Positions 14,982 through 23,807 of a stretch of DNA of 64,000 nt are shown piece after piece (the stretch's first letter is position 1; every line of letters begins with the position of its first letter). A program made the translations under genes and the position numbers. This stretch comes from Bilophila wadsworthia ATCC 49260 (GTDB lineage: Bacteria; Desulfobacterota; Desulfovibrionia; Desulfovibrionales; Desulfovibrionaceae), in NCBI RefSeq assembly GCF_000701705.1, contig NZ_JNJP01000008.1:1-64000 (forward strand), in the 5' to 3' direction. Below the pieces are notes generated by a model. That model ran no database searches, was not told where the DNA came from, and saw only the letters and a program-made list of their open reading frames with translations.

Positions 14982-16706
14982 CTACTGCCCCGCTCCGACG
15001 GCGTCCTGGAGCATATAGCTGATCTGCATCCGGCAGGCCTTCTGCACCAGCGGGTTTTCCAACCCCCCGCGCGAACGCAGGACGGCGGGAACCTTCTCCA
15101 GGATCTGTGAGGCAAACGGGCCGTCGGGTTCATCAAGCATCTGACGGAACATCGCTTCGACCTCTTTTTCAAGGGCAAGGGCGGCCTCTTCTTCGAGCAG
15201 CCTCCGCTCGGCCTCCAAGGCCTCGCGTTCCCGGCGCACGGCCTCTTCGCGTTCCCGGCGGCGTAATTCCGCCGGAGAAACATACCCCGTGGGGATACGG
15301 TAGGTCCCGTCTTTGGACAGGCAGCGAAAGACCCAATCCACCGGACGCGAAACGGGCTGGCCCTTGCTGTCCACCATCTGGCCGTGTTCCAGCTCGTACT
15401 CCGCATACCGGAGGGCGTCCGTGAGGGAACCGGGGTCAATGTTCTGCACGGCGAGGAGCTCTTTGATCCGGCGCAGATGCTTGGCGGTGAAACCGACCTC
15501 CATCAGCCTCGGGCACAGCTCGGGCAGCGCCCTCTCCAGCTCATCCGCCGGAGAAGCCGACACGGAAGGGGAAGCGGCACGCGGCGCGCCGAGTGCCTCC
15601 TTTTCATCCATAAGAAGCCTGATACGCATCCCCCGCCGATGGACCGTTTTCTCGCACACGCCCGTTTCCGCCCATGTAGCGATAATCCGACGGCAGGTCC
15701 GCGCATCGATACCGATGGTCTCCTCAATGATGGGGAGGGTCAGGTCGATGGTTTCTTTCTTGCCGATCCCGTAAAGCCACTTGAAGAGCTTCGTCGGATT
15801 GGCCCCATGCACTGGAGCCAGAGGCCTGAGGAGGCTGATCTGCCCTTCTCCGACCCTCTTGGGTTTGCACCGGGCCCCTGTCTGCACGTCAACTTTGGCT
15901 GTCCGGCGTGAGCGGCCATTCAGAGCGTCTGATGTGGGCGAACGCAATGTCATCGCAGCGGCCTGGACAGGTACGGCTTGTTCCTGATCATGCTTACGAG
16001 AGGCAGACGTCCCCTGCTCCGTGGAAGCCCCCGCCTCTTGTCTGTTCTCCACCGGTACCTCTGGATTCCGCTCAGGCAGCTCTTCATGGTGAGAGGATCT
16101 TTTGTCAGGATATTCTGAGTGTCCATTCTGAACATCCACTTGATAAGGACGTTTCCGTCCATCGGGACGGGAAACAGCCGGAGATGCCTTTGAATGTCCA
16201 TGTAGAGTGTCCACTATCGGCGTCCACGTAGAGGGCGCGCTCAGAGACTCAAGGCTTGAAGTTTCAGAATATTTTCCCGTTGTTTCTCGTTGCGAAGGGG
16301 AGTGCTGAGACGCCTGAGCGTCCACTTTGACAGTGGTATCAGGCTGTCCATTTTGCATGTCCTCAACTTCTGTCTTCACAGAGACGCCAGCTCGTGCCTC
16401 CGTGGCGAGTCCACTTGCAAGTCCGTTCTGATCGTCCACTTTGTCAGGACACTCAGGAGAATCAATTTGCGCGTCCACAGAGGAGGAGGAGGAGGAGGAG
16501 GAGGAGGAGGAGGAGGACATTTCAGACTGTCCATTCTGCACGTCCACACCATCCGCCTTATGCGAGATTTTCGCGGCGTCAGCCTGCATCTCCTCAAGGA
16601 CTCTGGCCGCCGCGATGTGATCTGGGCGCTCTGCCAGCTTGGCCGCGACGGATTCCATCAGTTCGTTGAGGCCGCGTCTGCGGGGATGCGTCTGTCCGGG
16701 GGTCAT
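14982..16706 (-). CDS. ParA-partner protein with winged-helix and internal repeats (unknown family)
   Basis: A 574-residue protein. Residues 1-48 are helical. Residues 50-280 are low-complexity and include 13 serines in a row and a recurring short peptide (VDVQNGQS, VDVQNGHS, VEDMQNGQP, VDTLHGHS, VDVQTGAR). Residues about 303-365 look like a winged helix (LFKWLYGIGKKETIDLTLPI ... ARTCRRIIATWAETGVCEKT). Residues about 450-540 hold a long Glu/Arg coiled coil. The ATG at 16706 has AGGAG upstream and lies 13 bp after the ParA stop, so they form an operon. I do not recognise the family. It could be a centromere-binding or replication-type DNA-binding partner, given the flanking repeats. The internal peptide is the translation of the same 13-bp DNA units. 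Confidence 0.75.
   Translation of the reverse strand: MTPGQTHPRRRGLNELMESVAAKLAERPDHIAAARVLEEMQADAAKISHKADGVDVQNGQSEMSSSSSSSSSSSSSVDAQIDSPECPDKVDDQNGLASGLATEARAGVSVKTEVEDMQNGQPDTTVKVDAQASQHSPSQRETTGKYSETSSLESLSAPSTWTPIVDTLHGHSKASPAVSRPDGRKRPYQVDVQNGHSEYPDKRSSHHEELPERNPEVPVENRQEAGASTEQGTSASRKHDQEQAVPVQAAAMTLRSPTSDALNGRSRRTAKVDVQTGARCKPKRVGEGQISLLRPLAPVHGANPTKLFKWLYGIGKKETIDLTLPIIEETIGIDARTCRRIIATWAETGVCEKTVHRRGMRIRLLMDEKEALGAPRAASPSVSASPADELERALPELCPRLMEVGFTAKHLRRIKELLAVQNIDPGSLTDALRYAEYELEHGQMVDSKGQPVSRPVDWVFRCLSKDGTYRIPTGYVSPAELRRREREEAVRREREALEAERRLLEEEAALALEKEVEAMFRQMLDEPDGPFASQILEKVPAVLRSRGGLENPLVQKACRMQISYMLQDAVGAGQ
15887..16553. repeat. 13-bp repeat units inside the ParA-partner gene
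   Basis: Runs of 13-bp units lie in coding DNA: 15887-15938 (CGTCAACTTTGGC, TGTCCGGCGTGAG, CGGCCATTCAGAG, CGTCTGATGTGGG), 16107-16145, 16195-16233 (TGTCCATGTAGAG, TGTCCACTATCGG, CGTCCACGTAGAG), 16319-16383, 16408-16471 and 16528-16553. They match the non-coding clusters in period and core (GTCCA..TTTG). Because 13 is not a multiple of 3, consecutive units are read in different frames. Confidence 0.8.
16480..16518. repeat. Trinucleotide tract coding for 13 serines
   Basis: Thirteen GAG triplets on the plus strand (TCC on the coding strand) give a polyserine run at residues about 64-76 of the partner protein. Copy-number change would alter linker length without breaking the frame. Confidence 0.9.
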
Positions 16707-16719
16707 CAGAGGCTCCTGT

Positions 16720-17508
16720 TTACATGCCGAGGGCGGCGAGGATTTCACGGGCGACGGAGCGGAATTTCGCCGCCACCTTACTGCGGGGTGAAGATTGGAA
16801 CACCGTTTCGGAAAGCATCTCGGAGGATCGGAGCATGGTCGCCTCACTGATGTACTCGGTGAGGACCTGTCCGGGATAGCGGTTGTTCAGGATGGTCAGC
16901 GAGTGCTTGTCCGCAAGCCGCCGCAAGTCAGCCATATTGTACAGGAACTTAAGCAGGACAAGCCCTTCGTTCAGCTTCGTGCGGCGGATCTGGTTGATAG
17001 CATTGATGGTTTTCGTGATACCGTCGAGCGAGAAACGCGACCCCGCACGGATGGGCACAATGATAAAGTCGGAGGCGATCATCGCCATATACACGAAAGC
17101 CCCCATTGAAGGCGGGCAGTCGATGAGGGTGATGTCAAACTCTTTGGTCGCATACTCTCTCAGCCGTTCACGGAGGGCGACGATGTATGACTCGTTCTTA
17201 TAGAATTCGGCTTCGATGAAGGCCATCTCCTCAACGTTCGGGAGGATGCTGCAACCGATCTCTGTGGGATAGATGCAAGATTCAGGTTTGATTTCGGGGG
17301 CTTCTTCGTCATAAACCGAGGCAAGCAGCTCGTAAAGCGAAGCACAGCCGGGAGCGAGGTTGAAAAAGGAAGTGGAGTTGCACTGGCTGTCCACATCGAC
17401 GATCAACACCTTTTTCCCTTGCATGGCCAGGGCATGTGCGAGATTGACGGTGATCGTCGTCTTCCCCACACCACCCTTGTTGTTGACGACCGAAATGATC
17501 TTGCCCAT
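16720..17508 (-). CDS. ParA/Soj-type partition ATPase
   Basis: A 262-residue ParA/MinD-type ATPase. The deviant Walker A KGGVGKTT lies at about residues 11-18, Walker A' VDVDSQCNSTS at about 38-48, and Walker B LIDCPPSMGAF at about 130. It has no N-terminal HTH, as in the Soj-like class. Such ATPases bind DNA when ATP-bound and are cycled by a partner protein on a centromere-like site. AGGAG precedes the ATG at 17508. The gene is followed after 13 bp by the repeat-containing partner gene. Repeat clusters upstream suggest autoregulation or a parS-like role. Confidence 0.92.
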   Translation of the reverse strand: MGKIISVVNNKGGVGKTTITVNLAHALAMQGKKVLIVDVDSQCNSTSFFNLAPGCASLYELLASVYDEEAPEIKPESCIYPTEIGCSILPNVEEMAFIEAEFYKNESYIVALRERLREYATKEFDITLIDCPPSMGAFVYMAMIASDFIIVPIRAGSRFSLDGITKTINAINQIRRTKLNEGLVLLKFLYNMADLRRLADKHSLTILNNRYPGQVLTEYISEATMLRSSEMLSETVFQSSPRSKVAAKFRSVAREILAALGM

Positions 17509-17735
17509 CGGAATCTCCTTTTAGTGAACGACTTGGTTTTCAGATAGAATAAAAAACGTTGAAGCACAACATTTTTAGTCTATTTTTTTTCTATATTTCT
17601 TTCGATGAATGTTCGCCCTTACGCAGCGGATGGGCTCGCGCATCAAGAGCGGTTCCCTTGATGGATTTTTTGTTTGAGATAAAATCATTTTATTTCAGCA
17701 TATTACAAATCCATACCTGTTATTTTTCAGACAAG

Positions 17736-17774
17736 CGGACATACAAAAAAAGAATGCTTGAAGGACGGATGGTT
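17736..17774. repeat. 13-bp repeat cluster upstream of parA
   Basis: Three contiguous units, CGGACATACAAAA, AAAGAATGCTTGA and AGGACGGATGGTT, lie about 230 bp upstream of the ParA start. The middle unit is weak. The position would suit autoregulation. Confidence 0.6.
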
Positions 17775-18325
17775 ACCCGAAAAAATTCGTATATCAAATA
17801 TGTTTTTGCGAGTATCCACCCACTCAGGGATACGCCACACGGAAATCATCGGCTGTTATCATATTCCTTTTCCATTGCCTTCAGGGGGGCCATCCTCCCA
17901 GCCCTTAGACCGCCCACTCAAAAATCTTTCAGCCCCGGAGCCCGTTGGAGGATAGCGCTTACTCCACGAGCCATGCCTTTATTCACCATAGGGCGAAACA
18001 CGATTTCAAAAAGATTGAACGATGTCAGCATGGGCCCATCCCTGGACAAAACGAACGTTTCAACGGCGCAGGAAAACAAACTCTACGGCGGAACATCTAC
18101 CCTCCCCTATTGCACCAGTACCATTGCTGATGCCGACATCCTCCAATGCGTATTCATTTTAGCCCAAAGTTCGTGAGGCCATGACTGACCTGATTATTCC
18201 CCACATGTAACCACGTACCCGAGCTTATGGTATTCTTCTCTACGTAGCGTTGTTGCATCCCCTCCTTTCTGCGAGGACTTTCTGAGAGGCCATTTTGAGA
18301 GTACATGTTGATCCATTTTTTTGAG

Positions 18326-18623
18326 TGTCCATTTTGCATGTCCATATTCTTATATTCCAAAAAACACGCAGAGATATTCTGATAGCATCTTTATAAAATG
18401 AATGTTTTTTCTCATTCTTTAAACATGAAAAAACTGAATTTTTACAGCAAAATATCCACTCAAAACGGACTATCATAATGGACGCTCAAATGGACACGCT
18501 CATATCATATTGTATTCTTCCAACATACAGGGAGGAACTGCAAATCTTTTGAGTATCCGCCCGTCGCCCTGAAAGCATCCAATATGGACTCCCTTAGTGG
18601 ACACCCACATTATCCATAAGCCG
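18326..18623. repeat. 13-bp repeat clusters, middle group
   Basis: TGTCCATTTTGCA (18326) and TGTCCATATTCTT (18339); TATCCACTCAAAA, CGGACTATCATAA, TGGACGCTCAAA and TGGACACGCTCAT (18453 onward); TGGACTCCCTTAG, TGGACACCCACAT and TATCCATAAGCCG (18585-18623). Spacing inside each run is 13 bp, with one 12-bp step. A short open frame at 18154-18360 on the minus strand is just their translation (MDMQNGHS). Confidence 0.85.
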
Positions 18624-18864
18624 CCCCATCATCAGGAACGTCCCCCCGCCTCTCCGGTTGGCCACCGTCCTTACAACAATCGGCTATCCTCCACCGGTCA
18701 CCAAAAGAAGAGGCCTGAGGGACCGTTTTCCCCATATGCTCCTTTCCCCAACCATCGTTCCTCCCTCAGAAACGGAAGGTATCACTGCAGGTCCAGAGCT
18801 GTTGCTCCCCACCGGAGCATTCCCAATCGCTCTGGCGGAGACAGGCAACCATATACGGTTTGCA

Positions 18865-19320
18865 TGGACATTATGAGTGTCCATTTTGGGTGGAACATAT
18901 GAGAGTCCTTTTCGAGCGTCTAGTATGGCAGGATATTTTGACCGGAAAAACGGCTATGCATATTTTGATCGGCCATTGTGCTCAAACAAACTGTTCGGAC
19001 AAAACGTATGTCCTTTTTGTGAGGATATTCAGATCGGACACACTGAAAGGACATGCAGATCGCCGGGAAGTAGGGACATTTTGGAAGTCCAATGAGCGGG
19101 GATAGCATGTCAGGACACGCTGTCCTTGCAGTCTGGACGCCCAGCGTGTCCCGGGACAGTATGCCTGTCCAACATGCAAGGACAGAATGGCCGCTCTTCG
19201 CGGACAATCATATTTATGACGAAAAGAAATGTCCCTATTCAAAAATAGATAATAAAAACAATATATACATACAAGAGAGGACGAAATGGACGGATATTCT
19301 GCGCGTCCATATTGGACGGC
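18865..19320. repeat. 13-bp repeat clusters, longest non-coding group
   Basis: TGGACATTATGAG, TGTCCATTTTGGG, TGGAACATATGAG and AGTCCTTTTCGAG run from 18865. TGTCCTTTTTGTG, AGGATATTCAGAT, CGGACACACTGAA, AGGACATGCAGAT and CGCCGGGAAGTAG run from 19009. TGGACGCCCAGCG lies at 19134, and TGTCCAACATGCA and AGGACAGAATGGC at 19166. More degenerate units continue to about 19320. Confidence 0.85.
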
Positions 19321-19702
19321 CTTTTTTCCGTTTTACCCCACATGATAGAAAGAAAGAAAAAGTCAGATCTTTCTGTTCTTGATTTCAAAGCAGGAAAAAA
19401 CGCTTCAAGCTGTTCCCTATTTCAAGTAAACACATCCCCAAAAGGGTTTCCCAAAGCACGTTGTTTCTATGCGACGCTGTGTGAAGGAAACATTCCTTCA
19501 AGCCCTTCCCGATCTTTTACGGGGTCCTCACTATCAATAGGGGGGACGCGCTATCGAGCCTTCTTCCTGCCTATGGCTCATACGGATTGCGGTAGGGTAG
19601 GGCGTTCAATAAAAAATCGGGGGCCCGAATTTAAGCGAAACTATGGCCTGTCTCCACGATGTCATGGACGTGCGTTACCCGCCTGAAAGCCCAAAAGAAG
19701 AA

Positions 19703-19726
19703 CCCCGGAATTTAAAGTTTCCGGGG
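19703..19726 (-). terminator. Terminator of the radical SAM operon
   Basis: CCCCGGAA and TTCCGGGG form an 8-bp stem with an 8-nt loop. On the minus strand it is followed by TTCTTCTTTTGG, 28 bp past the radical SAM stop. A GTTTT also follows on the plus strand. Confidence 0.75.
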
Positions 19727-19753
19727 CATCGTTTTACCGGGAGGGGGTAGGCG

Positions 19754-20842
19754 TCAGTTCCCCGTTTCGAAACGTTTGGGGCAGGTGCGGCAGGGGATAT
19801 CCGGAAGCGGGCTTTGCAGCGCATCGCGGAACATGCGGAAAGGGCCGCTTTGCCAGATGCCGAGGGGGTCTTCCTCTACGGCGGACCCGAACACGCGGCG
19901 GTTCACGGCCTCGGGCGAAGAGGCGGGCGCATCCACCGGAAGGTTCAGGTAGATGCAGGGGGACATGCGCCCTTCCGCGTCCACGTAGAGCGTCCGGGCT
20001 GCGTTTTCCCGGCAGGGGAACAGGCCGCAGCCGTCATCGGGCCGAGGGGAGGGCAGGCTGTAGTAGAGGCCGCGCCCGCGTTTGGCGGTTTCTTCGGCGA
20101 CGCGTTCGAGTATGTCCCGGGCGGCGTCCAGTTTCCCGGCCTCGTGCGGGGAAAAGGCTTCCGCCTCCAGCCCCGGCGCCGCGATGTAGTCCAGCGTGCT
20201 GATCACCGCCGCGTGTACGTCCAGTTCGTCCATAAGATCGGGCAGGCCTTCCACGGCTTCCATCTGCGAGGCGAGCATGAGGTAGGCGAAATGCAGCTCA
20301 AGATGCACGCCCATTTTGGCTTTGCGGACGCGCTGGAGCGTGCGCACGGCCTCACGGACGCGGCTGAACGGCACGCCCGCGCGCGGGGCATTGCTGGCCT
20401 CGTCGGTGCCCACGAGGGAAAAGGCCACAATGTCGATGCCGCTCTCCACGATTTGCCCGGCAAGCGTTTCGTCCATGCGCAGCCCGCAGGTGGTTGTGGA
20501 GACCCGGCAGCCCGCCTTGCGCGCCAGCGCCGCGAAATCCATGAACCGCGGGTGCAGGAACGGTTCGCCCCAGCCTTGCAGGTGCACGCGCCCGCTCTCC
20601 TGCATGAGCGGCCACAGGCGGGCGAAAGTCGCGGCTTCCATGTGCCGCGAGCGCCAGTATCCGGCCTGCGTGGTATGCGGGCAATAGACGCAGCGCCCCG
20701 GGCAAACGGAGGTGACTTCCACCTGTATGCAGTCGAGCAGGCGGGGTTTGCCGAACAGGCTTTCCCGGAACAGCTGCCAAACCGAAGGTTCCTGAAAACG
20801 GGGGTTGCGCAGCGGATCGGCCGCGCCGCCGTCTTTTGCCAT
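19754..20842 (-). CDS. Radical SAM protein with SPASM-like C-terminus
   Basis: A 362-residue radical SAM enzyme. The cluster motif is C47PGRC51VYC54, followed by QGWGEPFLHP and the usual TIM-barrel motifs. The C-terminal part has extra cysteines (DDGCGLFPCRENAARTLYVD, MSPCIYL, DIPCRTCPKRFE), like SPASM/twitch domains that bind further Fe-S clusters. Substrate unknown. GGAGAA precedes the ATG at 20842. It lies 9 bp after the upstream acyltransferase-like gene, so they are probably one operon. Possibilities include peptide or small-molecule modification together with the acyltransferases. Confidence 0.87.
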   Translation of the reverse strand: MAKDGGAADPLRNPRFQEPSVWQLFRESLFGKPRLLDCIQVEVTSVCPGRCVYCPHTTQAGYWRSRHMEAATFARLWPLMQESGRVHLQGWGEPFLHPRFMDFAALARKAGCRVSTTTCGLRMDETLAGQIVESGIDIVAFSLVGTDEASNAPRAGVPFSRVREAVRTLQRVRKAKMGVHLELHFAYLMLASQMEAVEGLPDLMDELDVHAAVISTLDYIAAPGLEAEAFSPHEAGKLDAARDILERVAEETAKRGRGLYYSLPSPRPDDGCGLFPCRENAARTLYVDAEGRMSPCIYLNLPVDAPASSPEAVNRRVFGSAVEEDPLGIWQSGPFRMFRDALQSPLPDIPCRTCPKRFETGN

Positions 20843-20851
20843 GGGGTTCTC

Positions 20852-21742
20852 CTACATGCCGAACAGTTTTTTCAGGGACCCGAGCAGGCCGGCTTCCTGG
20901 GGCCGTTGCACCGCCCATGACGTTTCCACGTGGGGCCGGAGGATCGTCGCGTTCCACTTGCGTTTGAAGAACACGATGCCCGGATTGATGCCGAGGCCAA
21001 GGTTCAGGAGCGTATGCCCGCGCCGGATGCCTTCTGCGGCGAGGGCGTCCAAAAGGGCGTCCGTCGTGCCGGGCGGGCTTTCCGGGGAGCGGAAGGCGAA
21101 CAGGTAAAAAACGGTTCCGAGCGCCGTGTAATCGCCCACGGCGAAGCCCTGCAACGCGCCTTCACAGTCCCGCGCCGCGAACAGCAGGGCGTCGGGCACG
21201 GCCTCCACATACGGGCCGATGTGCCGGAAAAGATGCCGCGTCCCCGGCGCGAAGGGCCGCGAACGGATATACTGTTCCACCAGTTCGGCATGATCCGGTT
21301 TCCAGCCCTCCCGCGCAATGAGAATGTCCCGGCGGGCGCGCCGGAGCTGGTTGCGGAGCTTTTGGCCATAGGCCATGTCCGCCGCATCCGTGGGGAGGGG
21401 GATGCCCCAATAGGCGTCGGGTTTGGTGGAAACGGCCCATTCCGGGGCGGCATCGGGCCGGAAGGGTGCGAGGACGGTCAGGGACTCGATGCCGCGCAGG
21501 GAGGAGGCTTCACCCACCGCCGCGTCGAGGCGGACCGCTTCCGGGCGGCTGCGCTCCTGTTCCGCCCCGCCTTGCTTCAACCCGGCGTCATGCCCGACAA
21601 GCACCAGCGCCGGGCCGCTGCGCCACGCGAGGAAGCCCCCGCATTCCAGCGGCTCGAGATCGGAAACGGCGCGCACGTATGGGACAAGCTGCTCGGGCAC
21701 GGCTGCCTCGGCGGCAAACGACGCCCAACGTGATGGTGGCAT
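20852..21742 (-). CDS. GNAT/FemAB-like acyltransferase
   Basis: A 296-residue protein with a weakly conserved first half and a second half resembling a GNAT or FemAB acyltransferase: LRNQLRRARRDILIAREGWK, GALQGFAVGDYTALGTVFYL, LLNLGLGINPGIVFFKRKWN. The last motif is shared with the upstream fusion protein (LGLGVNDGIRRFKTKWGG), so the two are paralogues. GGAGA precedes the ATG at 21742. It probably transfers an acyl or aminoacyl group to an unknown acceptor. The radical SAM gene follows by 9 bp. Confidence 0.7.
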   Translation of the reverse strand: MPPSRWASFAAEAAVPEQLVPYVRAVSDLEPLECGGFLAWRSGPALVLVGHDAGLKQGGAEQERSRPEAVRLDAAVGEASSLRGIESLTVLAPFRPDAAPEWAVSTKPDAYWGIPLPTDAADMAYGQKLRNQLRRARRDILIAREGWKPDHAELVEQYIRSRPFAPGTRHLFRHIGPYVEAVPDALLFAARDCEGALQGFAVGDYTALGTVFYLFAFRSPESPPGTTDALLDALAAEGIRRGHTLLNLGLGINPGIVFFKRKWNATILRPHVETSWAVQRPQEAGLLGSLKKLFGM

Positions 21743-22058
21743 GGCATTCTCCGGGAACCCGCGCGCCGCGCGCTCAGGGAAAAGGTTGATGGGGAAACAG
21801 GCAGGGCCCGCCGGCGTTATTGCACTCCGCCGGGACGAAAAACTTTTTATGACTATCCCCCCTGCGGAGGGAACCGATTTCATTCACGACCCCGATCTTC
21901 TTCAAAGACTGTGGCCTGCGGGAGCCCTTTTTCAGCCCCTTTACCCATTCCGAGGGCTCGATTTCACCAAATGGCGGAAAATGGCGTTCCCCCATTTCGA
22001 GGGGGTCCGGGGGGAATTTCTCCGGCGGGGCCCGTGGCCGAACCCCGGATTTCCCCGG
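21743..22058. other. 316-bp spacer within the operon
   Basis: No open frame with a ribosome site is seen. A GC-rich, G/C-clustered stretch near 21995-22045 could form weak hairpins. Nothing recognisable is present. Confidence 0.5.
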
Positions 22059-23807
22059 CTAACCGCCATTCCTGCCCCTGATCGCGGCGCGGAGCCTGTG
22101 CCGCCACGTGGGGTACGCCTGCCGGACCGTGAAGCCGTCTTCGGCGAGCATATCCCGCAGTTGCAGCATGTGGGCCGACCCCACGAAAACCGCCGCGCGG
22201 CCTTCTTCGAGGAACGGGCGCATACGCTCGCGGAAACGCTGGTTCCTGCCGTCGATGATCTGTTCCGTGCGCGAGGGGAATTCGGTGCTCGTGCCGAGCA
22301 TCCCCTCAAGATCCCCGTCGAGGTACGAATGGATGTTGCGCCGGGCGTAGCCCTTCCATGAGCGGCAGCCTCTGAAGAAGGCGGTCACCCGTCCGAGGGG
22401 AACGGACTCCAGGGACGCCACCTGTTCTTCAAGGCTTTCCATGCCGATGACGGATTTGCCCATTTCGAGCGCGGTGTGCCACGCGCAGAGATCCACGGAC
22501 TGGTTCCAGCCCTGCCGTTCGAGATACGCCGTCCACAGCGAGAAGAATGCATACCAGTGCCGGGTGGTTGCGAGCAGCCCCCGCACGTCGGCGGGGTTGG
22601 GGTTCGCCGCGTTGAAGAAGCGGGCGAGCTTTCCGGTGGGGCCCTGCACGACCCGTTCGAGCAGCCTGATTTCCGGCTCCTCAAGCAGATCGATCAGGGG
22701 CGGGTGCCTGCCGTCGGGCGTCTTGCCGATGCGGGCCACCTCGTCCAGCGAGTCCGCGTCGAGCGGGCCCTCGAACAGTACGGTGTCCACCCGCTCGAAC
22801 AGATTGCGGAAAGCCGCCTCGAACGAATAGCAGAAAAAGTGCGCCGTGCCGCCTATCCATGAGGTCCTGCCGTTTTTCGTCAGTTCCCAGAGCATGGCGA
22901 AGGGCCGCTGCTGGGGCAGCGAGTCGAAAATCTGGCGCTTGGAGAGATCCGACGGCGATTCGAGGAGGATGCGGACGAGGCTGCTTATGGTTTCGCTGCC
23001 CGTCTCGCAGGGCGTTTCCCGCCAGCTCGCCATGACGTAGGGCAGGGCGGGGCGGCCTCCCCACTTGGTCTTGAAGCGCCGGATGCCGTCGTTCACGCCG
23101 AGGCCGAGGTGGACGTATTCCTTGTCCGCTTCCCTAGCGGAGCGGAGCATGTGCGCGAAAAGCAGGTCCGCCGCGTGGGGCGTGTAGTGCGTGCGGGAGT
23201 GCGCGCCGATGAGGTAGCTGCAAAAGCGGCGGGGCGCGTCGTCGAGGAGGAGGCTCGCCGCGAGGTTGCCCTCGGCGTCCACGGCGTCGAGCAGGCGCAG
23301 CCCCGGCGTATCCAGCACGGCCCCGGTGCGGGCGAACAGCCCGCGCACGTTGGGCGGCAGGACGGCCCGGTTCATGAACTCGGCCCACAGGCGGCGGTGC
23401 GCCGGGGTGAAGTCGCGGCCCTCGCGCACGGTCAGCTTTTCAGCGGCGATTTCCACCGGGCGGCGCAGGCGGGCGGGCACGGGCGCGTCGCACGGCAGGA
23501 TGTAGAACGTGTCCCTGTCCGTGACGTGCCCCGCGAGGCGGGCGGGCAGGTCCGGGCCGATGGCCCAGCAGTCCACGCCTTCGAGCCGCTTGGGGACACG
23601 CCGCAGGGCCGCCGCGAGCGCCCGCTCAAAGGAGTCGTGGGCATACTCGCCGGACAGCGGGTACCCGATGGCCATGAGCCAATCGTCAGCCGTCAGAAAG
23701 AGGTACTCCCCCTCCAGAAAGGCCGTCCCTTGCGACATGGCCTGCATGAACGGCGCGGAATGCTCGGGCACGCGGGCCTGTTCAAGGACTGAGGCAAGAT
23801 CGGGCAT
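22059..23807 (-). CDS. GNAT-like acyltransferase fused to TraB/GumN-like domain
   Basis: A 582-residue two-domain protein. Residues about 1-310 resemble the downstream acyltransferase (VHLGLGVNDGIRRFKTKWGG near the end of the domain). Residues about 345-575 resemble the TraB/PrgY/GumN family, with an early WIGGTAHFF and a late FVGSAHMLQLRDML, the paired G-x-H motifs of that fold. TraB-type proteins are thought to be metal-dependent hydrolases, some inactivating peptide signals. GGGAGG precedes the ATG at 23807. It is the first gene of a three-gene minus-strand set with the acyltransferase and the radical SAM enzyme. Confidence 0.72.
   Translation of the reverse strand: MPDLASVLEQARVPEHSAPFMQAMSQGTAFLEGEYLFLTADDWLMAIGYPLSGEYAHDSFERALAAALRRVPKRLEGVDCWAIGPDLPARLAGHVTDRDTFYILPCDAPVPARLRRPVEIAAEKLTVREGRDFTPAHRRLWAEFMNRAVLPPNVRGLFARTGAVLDTPGLRLLDAVDAEGNLAASLLLDDAPRRFCSYLIGAHSRTHYTPHAADLLFAHMLRSAREADKEYVHLGLGVNDGIRRFKTKWGGRPALPYVMASWRETPCETGSETISSLVRILLESPSDLSKRQIFDSLPQQRPFAMLWELTKNGRTSWIGGTAHFFCYSFEAAFRNLFERVDTVLFEGPLDADSLDEVARIGKTPDGRHPPLIDLLEEPEIRLLERVVQGPTGKLARFFNAANPNPADVRGLLATTRHWYAFFSLWTAYLERQGWNQSVDLCAWHTALEMGKSVIGMESLEEQVASLESVPLGRVTAFFRGCRSWKGYARRNIHSYLDGDLEGMLGTSTEFPSRTEQIIDGRNQRFRERMRPFLEEGRAAVFVGSAHMLQLRDMLAEDGFTVRQAYPTWRHRLRAAIRGRNGG

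Larger units (their letters stand above)
17509..19702. other. 2.2-kb repeat-rich stretch without a convincing gene
   Basis: Open frames here are short, lack ribosome sites, or simply translate the 13-bp repeats. The stretch is AT-richer than its surroundings and holds several clusters of 13-bp units (listed separately). It is upstream of the ParA operon and ends at the radical SAM gene's terminator. It may be a centromere- or origin-like region. Confidence 0.7.

Noticed and set aside
17559..18176. 205-residue plus-strand frame upstream of parA
   Set aside because: No ribosome site or domain; composition looks non-coding and it crosses a repeat cluster.
18154..18360. 68-residue minus-strand frame starting MEYKNMDMQNGHS
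   Set aside because: Its start is a direct translation of the 13-bp units; the rest is featureless and there is no ribosome site.
14656..19320. 13-bp arrays as a CRISPR array
   Set aside because: Units are contiguous and degenerate, in both orientations, with no unique spacers of constant length and no cas genes in the window.
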